DNA from: Oscillospiraceae bacterium
GTDB taxonomy: Bacteria > Bacillota > Clostridia > Oscillospirales > Oscillospiraceae
Direction: 5' to 3'
Assembly: GCA_022846095.1 (NCBI GenBank)
Contig: AP025583.1
Location: forward strand, 1,488,001-1,552,000
Length of the DNA stretch: 64,000 nucleotides
Shown here one piece after another: positions 7,887-17,509 of the stretch (positions are counted from its first letter, which is position 1; every line of letters starts with the position of its first letter). The notes under the pieces were generated by a model, which searched no databases, was not told the origin of the DNA, and saw only the letters and a list, made by a program, of their open reading frames with translations. The position numbers were made by a program, and so were the translations under genes.

Positions 7887-8891
7887 TTGACCGTGCGGGA
7901 GACCACCGAGGCGCTGGAGCACCAGCTCCTCTCGCCCTACGCCTGCTTCGCAGACAAGTCCAGGGGCCGGGCCCGCCCGGCGGAGCCCTGCCCGGTGCGC
8001 ACCTGCTTCCAGCGGGATCTGGACCGCATCGTCCACTCCAAGGCCTTCCGGCGCTTAAAGCACAAGACCCAGGTCTTCCTCCAGCCCGAGGGGGACCACT
8101 ACCGCACCCGCATGACCCACACGCTGGAGGTCTCCCGCATCGCCCGGACCATCGCCCGGGGGCTGCGGCTCAACGAGGATCTGACCGAGGCGGCCGCCTT
8201 CGGCCACGATCTGGGGCACACCCCCTTCGGCCACGCCGGGGAGCGGGTGCTCAATGAGATCATGCCCGGCGGCTTCCAGCACAACGTCCAGTCCCTGCGG
8301 GTGGTGGACCGGCTGGAGAAGGACGGGGAGGGCCTGAACCTGACCTGGGAGGTGCGGCGGGGCATCCTCTGCCACACCGGGCCAGACCGGGCCGAGACCC
8401 TGGAGGGGCAGATCCTCCGCCTTGCGGACAAGATCGCCTACATCAACCACGACATCGACGACGCCATCCGCGGCGGCATCATCTTCCCCATGGACATCCC
8501 CCTCTCCGCCTCCCAGACCCTGGGCTTCACCCACTCGGAGCGCATCAACGCCCTGGTTGTGGACGTGATGCAGGCCAGCCGGGGGAGGGACGAAATTATT
8601 CAGTCCCCGGCGTGCCGGGACGCCATGCACGAGCTGCGGGAGTTCATGTTCGAGTCGGTCTACCGCAACCCGGTGGCCAAGGGGGAGGAGTCCAAGGCCC
8701 AAGACATGCTGCGCCGCCTGTTTGAATACTATGTAGGGGACCCGGACAAGCTGCCCCCGGAGTTCCAGGAGATCCGCATGGAGGAGGGCGTGGAGCGGGC
8801 CGTGTGCGACTATATCGCGGGCATGACCGACATCTACGCCGTGGAGCGGTACGGTGAGGCGTTCATCCCCAAGGCCTGGAGCGTGAAATAG
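7887..8891 (+). CDS. dgt: dNTP triphosphohydrolase (dGTPase-like), HD domain
   Basis: A 334-residue HD-superfamily protein. The metal-binding motifs are visible: H in HYRTRMTHTLEVSR near 70-84, and FGHDLGHTPFGHAGE near 105-119. Family members cleave dNTPs to nucleosides and triphosphate. Translation begins at a TTG (7887) preceded by AGGAGGGG. Placement just before dnaG and rpoD is the usual arrangement in Clostridia and supports the assignment. Confidence 0.92.
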   Translation: MTVRETTEALEHQLLSPYACFADKSRGRARPAEPCPVRTCFQRDLDRIVHSKAFRRLKHKTQVFLQPEGDHYRTRMTHTLEVSRIARTIARGLRLNEDLTEAAAFGHDLGHTPFGHAGERVLNEIMPGGFQHNVQSLRVVDRLEKDGEGLNLTWEVRRGILCHTGPDRAETLEGQILRLADKIAYINHDIDDAIRGGIIFPMDIPLSASQTLGFTHSERINALVVDVMQASRGRDEIIQSPACRDAMHELREFMFESVYRNPVAKGEESKAQDMLRRLFEYYVGDPDKLPPEFQEIRMEEGVERAVCDYIAGMTDIYAVERYGEAFIPKAWSVK

Positions 8892-8979
8892 CCGCACGGC
8901 GTAGGCCGGACGGGGCGCGTAAAATAAAGGTATCTTACTGTCAAAATGAGGCTAAACTAAAACGATAGGGGGGACGCGG

Positions 8980-10737
8980 GTGCCGATTCCCGAGCAATTT
9001 ATCGACGAGCTGATCGCCCGGAGCGAGATCTCCGACGTGGTGTCCTCCTACGTCCGCCTGACCCAGAAGGGGGGCAACCTGTGGGGGCTGTGCCCCTTCC
9101 ACAACGAGAAGACCCCCTCCTTCTCCGTCTCCCGGGAGAAGCAGATCTACCACTGCTTCGGCTGCGGCAAGGGGGGCGGGGTGATCTCCTTTATCATGGA
9201 GATTGAAAACCTGCCCTTCGTGGACGCGGTGCGCCTGCTGGCCCAGCGCGCGGGTATGGAGATGCCCGAGATGACCGGGCAGAGCGAGGGCTTCCGCAAG
9301 CGGCGGGAAAAACTGCTCACCCTGAACAAGGAGGCCGCCCGCTTCTTCCACGCCAAGCTCGCCGCGCCGGAGGGGGCGGCCGGGGCGGAGTACCTGTTCC
9401 AGAAGCGCAGGCTGTCCCGGGCCATCGTCACCCGCTTCGGGCTGGGCGTGGCCCCGGACGGGTGGGACAACCTCATTACCGCCATGGCGGCCAAGGGGTA
9501 CGACAAGCGGGACCTGCTGGACGCGGGCCTGGCGGTGGACAACAAAAAGGGGCGGATCTACGACCGCTTCCGCAACCGGGTCATGTTCCCCATCATCGAC
9601 ATACGGGGGGACGTGATCGGCTTCGGCGGCCGGGTGCTGGACGACGGCACCCCCAAATACCTCAACTCGCCGGACACCCCCATCTACAACAAAAGCCGCA
9701 ACCTCTTCGCCCTGAATATCGCGAAGAAATCCAAGCAGGGGCGGATCATCCTCACCGAGGGGTATATGGACACCATCTCCCTCCACCAGGCGGGGTTTGA
9801 CTGCGCGGTGGCCAGCCTGGGCACCGCCCTGACCCAGGAGCACGCCCAGCTCCTCTCCCGGTACGCCAAGGAGGCGGTCATCGCCTACGACGGCGACGGG
9901 GCGGGGGTGGCGGCGGCCCAGCGGGCCATCCCCATCCTGGAAAAGACCGGGCTGAAGGTCAAGGTGCTCCAGATCACCGGGGCCAAGGACCCGGACGAGT
10001 ATATCAAAAAATTCGGCCGCGAGGCCTTTGCCAAGATGATGGACCAGAGCGAAAACCACATCGAATACCGCCTGCGCCAGATCCGCCAGAAATATCACCT
10101 GGAGGACGACACCCAGAAGGTGGAGTTCCTGCGGGAGGCCACCGCCATGCTGGCCGGGCTGCCCAGCGCAGTGGAGCGGGAGGTCTATGGCGCCCGGGCG
10201 GCCGAGGCCGCGGGGATCTCCCCGGAGGCCATGGCCCAGGAGGTCAAGCGGGAGCTCTCCCGCCGCATCCGGCAGGAGGGCAAAAAGCAGGAGCGGCGGG
10301 ATCTGACCCCTGCGGCGCAGCTCCAGCCCAGGGAGCGGGAGCTGCGCTACCAGAATGTGCGCTCCGCCCGGGCGGAGGAGGGGATTATCCGGCTGCTGCT
10401 GCTGGAGCCCGGCCTCTTTCCCGCGGTGGAGGCCCTGGAGCGGGGTAAGTTCTCCGCGCCGGTGCTGGGCAAGGTCTTCGGCCTGCTGGTGGACCGCTGG
10501 CGCGCCGGGTGCAGCACCCAGCTGGCCGCCCTGACGGGGGAGCTGGATCAGGGCGAAATGAGCCACCTGGTCTCCGTCATGGACCAGCCGGAGTCCCTGG
10601 CCCACAGCGGCCAGGCGCTGAAGGATTACATAGAGATTATCGAGACCGAGGCGCTCAAGCGCGAGGGGGAGGCCGGCGTGGACCCCCTGCTGGCGGCACG
10701 GGAGAAATACAGAGAGAAAAAAGGCTATGGAGGATAA
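8980..10737 (+). CDS. dnaG: DNA primase
   Basis: A 585-residue DnaG. The N-terminal zinc finger shows [11 protein letters not shown] (from about 38) and CFGCGKGGG (from about 58). The RNA polymerase/TOPRIM core has [16 protein letters not shown] near 256 and YDGDGAG near 302. The C-terminal third is the DnaB-interacting region. It makes RNA primers at the replication fork. The start is a GTG with AGGGGGG upstream; a weak promoter-like TTACTG-N17-TAAAAC lies at 8935-8963. It overlaps the ribosome binding site of rpoD, forming the classic macromolecular-synthesis operon. Confidence 0.97.
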   Translation: MPIPEQFIDELIARSEISDVVSSYVRLTQKGGNLWGLCPFHNEKTPSFSVSREKQIYHCFGCGKGGGVISFIMEIENLPFVDAVRLLAQRAGMEMPEMTGQSEGFRKRREKLLTLNKEAARFFHAKLAAPEGAAGAEYLFQKRRLSRAIVTRFGLGVAPDGWDNLITAMAAKGYDKRDLLDAGLAVDNKKGRIYDRFRNRVMFPIIDIRGDVIGFGGRVLDDGTPKYLNSPDTPIYNKSRNLFALNIAKKSKQGRIILTEGYMDTISLHQAGFDCAVASLGTALTQEHAQLLSRYAKEAVIAYDGDGAGVAAAQRAIPILEKTGLKVKVLQITGAKDPDEYIKKFGREAFAKMMDQSENHIEYRLRQIRQKYHLEDDTQKVEFLREATAMLAGLPSAVEREVYGARAAEAAGISPEAMAQEVKRELSRRIRQEGKKQERRDLTPAAQLQPRERELRYQNVRSARAEEGIIRLLLLEPGLFPAVEALERGKFSAPVLGKVFGLLVDRWRAGCSTQLAALTGELDQGEMSHLVSVMDQPESLAHSGQALKDYIEIIETEALKREGEAGVDPLLAAREKYREKKGYGG

Positions 10738-10741
10738 CTGC

Positions 10742-12049
<1,308 letters not shown>

Positions 12050-12201
12050 GGCAGAGACAGCAGCTAAGCCAAACGCAGGCGCGGCTTGCGCCCAAGCGTT
12101 TTGGCCGCGGCCAAAACCTTGATGCCGGGCGGATTCACTCCGCCCTGGCAGATAAAATGAACAGGGGACCCAAGCGGGCGGCGAAGCCGTCTGCTTGGGA
12201 A
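12050..12201. other. Hairpin-rich insert between the two rpoD tails
   Basis: The 152 bp hold four successive dyads: GGCGC/GCGCC at 12078-12092; a perfect 20-bp palindrome at 12098-12117 (GTTTTGGCCG arm); GGGCGGA/TCCGCCC at 12127-12145; and a 14-bp stem at 12169-12199 starting CCCAAGC. No credible ORF is present. With the flanking 50-bp repeats it looks like a small insertion that restored the rpoD end; a structured RNA is the alternative. Confidence 0.55.
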
Positions 12202-12251
12202 AAGCTGCGCCACCCCAGCCGGAGCAAGAAGCTCAAGGACTTTTTGAACTA
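12202..12251 (+). repeat. Direct repeat, copy 2: displaced rpoD tail
   Basis: Identical to 11999-12048 at 49 of 50 positions (one C/T change). It has no start codon or ribosome binding site and is a fossil of the rpoD 3' end, not a gene. Confidence 0.9.
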
Positions 12252-12252
12252 A

Positions 12253-12704
12253 AAAACAGGGCCGACGTGGCAATCCGCGTCTTTTTGGGGGCCCGGCCTC
12301 CGGCGGCGGGATTCTTTGGTTGCAAAGAACCCCGGGAAGAAACAACCAGGGCTTCGTTTTTTAAAGGAGGCTGCGCCCGAATGCATCAGGGTGTCCCCCG
12401 GACACCCTGACCCTGGGAACCCAGGGGCCCCGCGGCGGTGCGGTTCAGGTAACCTGCAAACCCTGAAAGCGCTCAGGGCTCGGTTCGGCCTGTGCCCGTT
12501 GGTAGTAGGGCTGCCGCCCACGCGGCACATGACCCGCCCAGACTTGGGAGTAGTTGCTATTCAAGAAGTGCCTGAAAAGCCGCCTATACTCCCATGCCCC
12601 ATTCCCGTCATTGCGAGGGCCGCAGGCCCGTGGCAATCCGTACCTGCCATATCGACCCGGCCCCCAAAGACGTATTACCGTTACCGCGCAAGGAGGAGGA
12701 ACAC
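12253..12704. other. Non-coding stretch with stacked repeats before the deacetylase
   Basis: No plausible gene is seen. Hairpins include CAGGGTGTCC with its complement (12387-12409) and CCCTGGG-AA-CCCAGGG (12411-12426). GTGGCAATCCG-like segments at about 12268 and 12629 resemble common dispersed extragenic repeats. No promoter stands out, so transcription of the next gene cannot be placed with confidence. Confidence 0.5.
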
Positions 12705-13541
12705 ATGGGAAATAAGCTGCTTCGCCTGCTGTGCGTGCTCCTGCTGGCCTGCCTGCTGTCGGTGGGCAGCGACGCGTCCTCCGCCCTCAAGGCGCGCTCG
12801 GTGTCCCTGCCCGTGGTGATGTACCACCAGATCAACCCCGACCCGGCCTCCTGGGGGGCCTGGACCATCCCGCCGGAGACCCTGCGGGGGGATCTGGAGT
12901 ACCTTCGGGATCACGGCTACACCACCGTCACGCCGGAGATGCTGGCGGCCTACACCAGGGGGGAGGGTACTCTCCCATCCAAGCCCATCCTCATTACCTT
13001 CGACGACGGGTACGAGAGCTTCGCGGCCTACGCCCTCCCCCTCTTTGAGGAGTTTGGAATGACGGCGGTAATCTCGATGGTGGGCGGCTACGCCGACACC
13101 TACACTGAGCATGAGGACCACGATCTGACCCACAGCTACTTCTCCTGGCCCGCGCTGGCCGAGCTGCTGGCGTCCCCGGCGGTGGAGCTGGGCTCCCACA
13201 CCTACGCCATGCACGACGCCCCGGGGCGGGCGGGCTGCACGATTTCCCCGGGGGAGTCCCTGGAGGACTACCGCTCGGCCTTCGGCGGCGACTGCGCGCT
13301 GGAGGAGGCGCGGTTTGAGGCGTACCTGGGCGTGAAGCCCATCCTCTTCGCCTACCCCTCGGGCCTCTACTGCGACGAGGCCAGGGACGTGCTGCGGGAG
13401 CGGGGCTACCAGATCCTGCTGACCACCGACCAGAAGGTGAACCGCCTGACCGGGGATCCGGAGGAGCTGTTGGATTTGGGGCGCTTCAACCGGGGGGCCG
13501 GCCTGGATCGGGAGCGGTTTTTCAGCATACTCAGCCGTTAA
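12705..13541 (+). CDS. Secreted polysaccharide deacetylase (NodB/CE4 fold)
   Basis: A 278-residue protein with a signal peptide (KLLRLLCVLLLACLLSVGSDAS). A NodB-type domain follows: motif 1 ITFDDGYESF near 96-105 carries the catalytic and metal aspartates; motif 2 GSHTYAMH near 163 is a modified SHxxxH; LFAYPSG is near 212. The family removes N- or O-acetyl groups from peptidoglycan, chitin-like glycans or xylan, using a metal ion. The start follows AAGGAGGAGG. It is transcribed alone and ends at a strong terminator. Confidence 0.88.
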   Translation: MGNKLLRLLCVLLLACLLSVGSDASSALKARSVSLPVVMYHQINPDPASWGAWTIPPETLRGDLEYLRDHGYTTVTPEMLAAYTRGEGTLPSKPILITFDDGYESFAAYALPLFEEFGMTAVISMVGGYADTYTEHEDHDLTHSYFSWPALAELLASPAVELGSHTYAMHDAPGRAGCTISPGESLEDYRSAFGGDCALEEARFEAYLGVKPILFAYPSGLYCDEARDVLRERGYQILLTTDQKVNRLTGDPEELLDLGRFNRGAGLDRERFFSILSR

Positions 13542-13542
13542 A

Positions 13543-13578
13543 AAGAGCGCCGGACCGCTGCTGCGGTCCGGCGCTCTT
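13543..13578. terminator. Bidirectional terminator between convergent genes
   Basis: A 16-bp perfect stem AAGAGCGCCGGACCGC with a TGCT loop. The A-run on the left side serves the minus-strand gene ending at 13589; the plus side ends the deacetylase. Confidence 0.85.
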
Positions 13579-13588
13579 CGTTTCGCGT

Positions 13589-14782
13589 CTAATCGGTGGT
13601 GTAGTTGTCAAAGTACCCCTGGATGTACACGATGGGGGTGCCCTTGTCGCCGCTGCCCGAGGTCAGATCGCACAGGGAGCCGATGAGGTCGGTCAGCCGC
13701 CGGGGCGTGGTGCCCTGGGCGGCCATGCTGCCCACCAGGCTGCCGTCCTTCCTGCGGATCTCGGCCTTGATGGCGTCCCGCAGGGCCTCGCCGGACAGGG
13801 CGGCGAAGTCGTTGTCCGCCAGGTACTTGAGCTTGAGCTCGTTGGGCGTGCCCTCCAGGCCGGGGGTGTAGGCGGGGGAGACCACCGGGTCGGCCAGCTC
13901 CCAGATCTTGCCCACCGGGTCCTTGAAGGCCCCGTCGCCGTAGACCATGACCTCCACGTGCTTCCCGGTCTGCTCCAGCATCCGGGCCTGGATGTCCTCC
14001 ACCAGCCCCTGGCAGTCCCGGGGGAAGAGCTTGACCATGTCCTCGGTGGACTTGTTGGAGCCCAGCAGGCCGTATTTCTCGTTGCAGCCGCTGCCGTCCA
14101 CCGGGGCGGTCATGATGTCGTCCAGCCCACAGACCCGCTGCGCCCCGGCGGCCTTCAAAAGGCGCTTGGTGCGCGCGCGGGTGTGGATGTCGCAGGCCAG
14201 CACGTCCTTGGTATACGCCAGCACGGCCCGGGGGTCGTTGGCGAAGAGGATCTCCACCTCCGCCCCGCTCTCCCGCACCAGCTGGGCGTAGTACTCCACG
14301 TAGTCCACGCCGGTAAAGGTGTGCTTGCGGTAGCCGAAGAGCGCGCGGTAGCGCTCCAGGGTGAGCACGTCCCTGTACGGGTCCACGCCCTTCTCGTCCA
14401 TCAAGTCCTCGTCGATCAGGTGGTTGCCCACCTCGTCGGAGGGGTAGGAGAGCACCAGCACCACCTTTTGGCAGCCCTTGGCGATGCCCCGCAGGCAGAT
14501 GGCGAACCGGTTGCGGCTCAGGATGGGGAAAAGGACGCCCACGGTGCCGCCGCCCAGCTTGGCGCGCACGTCCGCCGCGATGTCGTCCACCGAGGCGTAG
14601 TTGCCCTGGGAGCGGGCCACGATGGCCTCGGTCATGGCGATAATATCCCGGTCGCGGATGGAAAAGCCGTCGTCCGCCGCGGCCTCCAGCACGGAGGCGG
14701 TGACGAGCTCGACCAGGTCGTCTCCGCTGCGGATGATGGGAGCGCGGATACCCCTCGATACAGTACCGACCATCCGGCTCAT
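13589..14782 (-). CDS. CofE-like protein (F420-0:L-glutamate ligase superfamily)
   Basis: A 397-residue protein resembling the coenzyme F420-0:gamma-glutamyl ligase superfamily. The N-terminal part shows SRDRDIIAMTEAIVARSQGNYA-type residues (near 42-63), and HTRARTKRLLKAAG and YGLLGSNKSTEDMVKLFPRD follow. Homologues occur in many Firmicutes that do not make F420, so the true reaction (addition of glutamate or another amino acid to a cofactor-like acceptor) is open. AGGAGTG lies upstream of the ATG. A TTTACA-N17-TATAAT promoter drives it as a single gene. Confidence 0.7.
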   Translation of the reverse strand: MSRMVGTVSRGIRAPIIRSGDDLVELVTASVLEAAADDGFSIRDRDIIAMTEAIVARSQGNYASVDDIAADVRAKLGGGTVGVLFPILSRNRFAICLRGIAKGCQKVVLVLSYPSDEVGNHLIDEDLMDEKGVDPYRDVLTLERYRALFGYRKHTFTGVDYVEYYAQLVRESGAEVEILFANDPRAVLAYTKDVLACDIHTRARTKRLLKAAGAQRVCGLDDIMTAPVDGSGCNEKYGLLGSNKSTEDMVKLFPRDCQGLVEDIQARMLEQTGKHVEVMVYGDGAFKDPVGKIWELADPVVSPAYTPGLEGTPNELKLKYLADNDFAALSGEALRDAIKAEIRRKDGSLVGSMAAQGTTPRRLTDLIGSLCDLTSGSGDKGTPIVYIQGYFDNYTTD

Positions 14783-14836
14783 GCAGCAACACTCCTAATT
14801 TGTTCATTTTTGCGGTTACTTTACCACAACGGTCTT

Positions 14837-14865
14837 ATTATATCGTAAAACGCCATGGATGTAAA
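14837..14865 (-). promoter_or_regulatory. Promoter of the CofE-like gene
   Basis: Minus strand: TTTACA (14865-14860), 17 nt, TATAAT (14842-14837). Confidence 0.7.
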
Positions 14866-14874
14866 ACAAAAATT

Positions 14875-15756
14875 TCAAATCGCGTCGCCCGCCACCCACG
14901 CCTGCACGTGGGCCACAAAGCGGGCGGTCAGGGGGGAGAGGCTGTCCAGCCGCCGGACGGCCAGGCCGATGTACCGGTACTGGGGCGGGTCCAGGGGCTT
15001 GGTGACGATGGCGTAGGGGTTGCGGCGCAGGATCAGATCGGGCAGCACGCTCACCCCAAGGCCGTTTTCCACCATGGACATCACCGAGTAGTCGTCGTTC
15101 ACGTTGTAGCACAGGTTGGGCCGCACGCCCAGGGCCTCGAAGATGCGCAGCACCTCCCGGTCCCGGTTGTCCTCCATTTTAATGTAGGGGTCCTCCGCGA
15201 AGCGCTCCACCGGGTAGCGCTCTTCCCCCGCAAGGGGGTGGTCCGGGGGGAGGACGGCCAGCTCCGCGTCCCGCCGGAGGAACACGGTGTCCAGCGGCAG
15301 GGTGGTGGGCAGGGCGGCAAAGCCGCAGTCCACGGTGCCGGCGGAGATCCACTCCTCGATCTCCCGGTACTCGATGTGGGTGAGGATCTCAAAGCGGATG
15401 CCGGGGTAGCTGCGCAGGAAGGTCTTCATGATGGGGGGCAGCCACTGGGCCGCGATGCTGGTGAAGGCGCCGATGCGGATGGTGCCCCGGGCGAGGCCGT
15501 GGATCTCCGCCACCTCCTGCTCCAGGGCGCGCCGGGCGTTGCACACCGCCTGGACGGCGGGGAGCAGCTCCCGCCCCGCCGCGGTGGGGGACACCCCCCC
15601 GCGGCCCCGGATGAGCATCGGCAGCCCCCACTCCTGCTCCAGATCCGCGATGATGCGGCTTACCGCGGACTGGGTGTAGCCCAGGGCCTCCGCCGCCCGG
15701 GTCAGGTTGCCCAGCTCCGCCGCCTTGACCAGCACCTCAAGCTTTCCAATGTCCAT
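14875..15756 (-). CDS. LysR-family transcriptional regulator
   Basis: A 293-residue LysR protein. The N-terminal winged helix-turn-helix reads LVKAAELGNLTRAAEALG then YTQSAVSRIIADLEQEWG. A periplasmic-binding-like effector domain runs from about 88, with GTIRIGAFTSIAAQWLPPIM. Two upstream in-frame starts exist (15774 and 15858), but only the ATG at 15756 gives the usual family N-terminus. It is divergent from the 44-residue ORF at 15886, whose promoter lies within reach of LysR binding. The effector is unknown. Confidence 0.88.
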   Translation of the reverse strand: MDIGKLEVLVKAAELGNLTRAAEALGYTQSAVSRIIADLEQEWGLPMLIRGRGGVSPTAAGRELLPAVQAVCNARRALEQEVAEIHGLARGTIRIGAFTSIAAQWLPPIMKTFLRSYPGIRFEILTHIEYREIEEWISAGTVDCGFAALPTTLPLDTVFLRRDAELAVLPPDHPLAGEERYPVERFAEDPYIKMEDNRDREVLRIFEALGVRPNLCYNVNDDYSVMSMVENGLGVSVLPDLILRRNPYAIVTKPLDPPQYRYIGLAVRRLDSLSPLTARFVAHVQAWVAGDAI

Positions 15757-15809
15757 GCCAACTTTCACAACCATTCTGAATTGTAATGTTAAGTATGAAA
15801 AAGAGTTGT

Positions 15810-15839
15810 TTGCGTAATGGTATGGCCGCATTGTATAAT
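15810..15839 (+). promoter_or_regulatory. Promoter of the 44-codon ORF
   Basis: TTGCGT (15810-15815), 18 nt, and a consensus TATAAT (15834-15839), in the LysR divergent spacer. Confidence 0.65.
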
Positions 15840-15885
15840 ACAGACAGAAGGAAGTCAAGCAGATGCGTGAAAGGAGCTGTTTTTA

Positions 15886-16020
15886 ATGCGTGAGAATTTC
15901 GGTGTTTACTATCAGGGGTTCGACATCGGCCTGATGGGCGGCTGCCCCAGCAGCATGAAGCAGGAATTTTGGAAGGGGAGCCCCTGGAAGGCCCTTTCGG
16001 CCCTGTTCGGTAACAATTAG
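15886..16020 (+). CDS. Small 44-residue protein of unknown function
   Basis: The ATG at 15886 has AAAGGAG 8 nt upstream and a consensus promoter about 50 nt upstream; the reading frame ends at TAG 16018-16020. The product starts MRENFGVYYQGFDIGLMGGC, contains PSSMKQEFWKG and ends ALFGNN. It has no transmembrane segment and one cysteine within GGCPSS. It is not a fragment of the permease that follows. The divergent position next to LysR suggests LysR control. The family is not recognised; a leader peptide or signalling peptide is possible. Confidence 0.6.
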   Translation: MRENFGVYYQGFDIGLMGGCPSSMKQEFWKGSPWKALSALFGNN

Positions 16021-16062
16021 GTTTCCATAGTCCTCCTATTTCTTCCCACACTTTCCCACAAG

Positions 16063-16095
16063 GAAACGCCGCCCGGCAGTGCCGGGCGGCGTTTC
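16063..16095. terminator. Bidirectional terminator hairpin
   Basis: A perfect 15-bp stem GAAACGCCGCCCGGC with loop AGT. It lies between the 44-residue ORF and the convergent permease gene. Confidence 0.75.
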
Positions 16096-16119
16096 TGACT
16101 GTCTGGATATGGAGAGGGG

Positions 16120-17475
16120 CTACTTCACAACGCCGTCGGGCACGTCCTCGATGTACTCCAGGTGCACGTCGGCGTGCTTCTCCCGCCAGGCGGCGTAGAG
16201 GAAGGCCAGCGCGCAGAAGACCACGTTGGCCAGGATGAGGGGGGTGCTGAGGGTGCCCATCTGGGTCAGGCAGATAAGGGCCTCGGCACAGCCGCCGATG
16301 AGGGCCGCCGCGTACAGCGCGGGCTTGGGCAGGTGGAAGCGGGAGGCGGCCCAGCGGTTGGGGAAGATCCTGGGCAGGCGGAAGATGGCGAAGGCGGTGA
16401 AGATGTAAAAGGCGTTGCCCAGCACCAGGTAGACGCTGGAGATGACGTTGATGTCGAAGCCGGTGACGATGGCGGCGGCGTTGAGCACGTAGAGCACGGC
16501 GAACACAAAGACGGGAGCGCCGTACTTGTTGGTCTTGGCGCAGGCCTTGGGGAACCAGCCGTCCTCGCAGGCCTGCATGAAGGGCAGGGGCACCCAGTTG
16601 AGCGTGGAGTTCAGGGTGGTGGCGATGGCGAAGAGGGCGCCGCCCACGATGAAAAAGACGAACAGGGGCTTGGGCAGGATTTCGGCGGCCACCAGGGTCA
16701 GGGGCTGGTTGGCCACCACGTCGATGGGCAGCACGCCGGAGGCCACGATGCCCATCACGGCGTAGACCAGAGCCACGATGATGGTGGCTACCACGGCCAC
16801 GAAGGGGATGTCCCGGGTGGGGTTCTTGCACTTGGCGGTGAGGTTGATCATGCTGGAGGCCCCGCCGGTGGCCATGGTGAGCAGGGTGGCGGCGGTGAGG
16901 AAGCCCATCACGCCGTTGGGGGCGAAGCCGCCGCTGGTGAAGAAGGCGGGCACGTCCACCTGGACCAGGCCGAAGCCCACGAAGAGGGCCAGCGCGGCGG
17001 CCAGGCACACCACCATCAGGTTCTGTACCAGGGCGGCGCCCTTCACGCCGAAGAGGTTGAGCAGGAACACCACGGTGAGCACCACCATGGCGATGAGCTT
17101 GCGGTTGATGCCGGGCACCAGGGAGAGGAAGTAGTCCGCGAAGGCCAGGGGGTACATGGCGATGACCACGTTGGAGCAGATCCACACGATGGCGAAGGCG
17201 CCGCTGAACTTCTTGCCCAGCAGGTGGCCCGCCTGACTGTAGAAGCCGCCCTTCAGGGGCACGGTGCCGCCGAAGAGGATGAGGGGGATGTTGTAGCAGG
17301 TGGTGAGCACGGCGGCCAGGAGGAAGGCGAAGACCAGGCCCTTGCCCGTGTAGCCGATGGCCAGGCCGGTGAGGGCCATGATGCCCGAGCCGATGATCTG
17401 GCCCACGGCCATGCCCATCACGTCTTTCCTGCCCAGGACGCCATTGGGATTCTCGACGGGGAGGTTCTTTTTCAC
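16120..17475 (-). CDS. APC-superfamily amino acid permease
   Basis: A 451-residue integral membrane protein with about twelve hydrophobic segments. TM1 carries GQIIGSGIMALTG, the amino-acid/polyamine/organocation signature of the substrate site, and the N-terminal cytoplasmic stretch reads NPNGVLGRKDVMGMAVG. It lies 34 nt downstream of the PatB/MalY gene on the same strand, so it probably imports the amino acid (for example cystine or another sulfur amino acid) used by that enzyme. Exact specificity is inference. Confidence 0.85.
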   Translation of the reverse strand: MKKNLPVENPNGVLGRKDVMGMAVGQIIGSGIMALTGLAIGYTGKGLVFAFLLAAVLTTCYNIPLILFGGTVPLKGGFYSQAGHLLGKKFSGAFAIVWICSNVVIAMYPLAFADYFLSLVPGINRKLIAMVVLTVVFLLNLFGVKGAALVQNLMVVCLAAALALFVGFGLVQVDVPAFFTSGGFAPNGVMGFLTAATLLTMATGGASSMINLTAKCKNPTRDIPFVAVVATIIVALVYAVMGIVASGVLPIDVVANQPLTLVAAEILPKPLFVFFIVGGALFAIATTLNSTLNWVPLPFMQACEDGWFPKACAKTNKYGAPVFVFAVLYVLNAAAIVTGFDINVISSVYLVLGNAFYIFTAFAIFRLPRIFPNRWAASRFHLPKPALYAAALIGGCAEALICLTQMGTLSTPLILANVVFCALAFLYAAWREKHADVHLEYIEDVPDGVVK

Positions 17476-17509
17476 AGCAAAGTCACACCCTTCTTTTCAA
17501 TCGGGAAGC

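Noticed and set aside
12202-12251. Second rpoD tail as a separate small gene.
   Set aside because: No start codon, ribosome binding site or promoter; it is simply the displaced 3' end.
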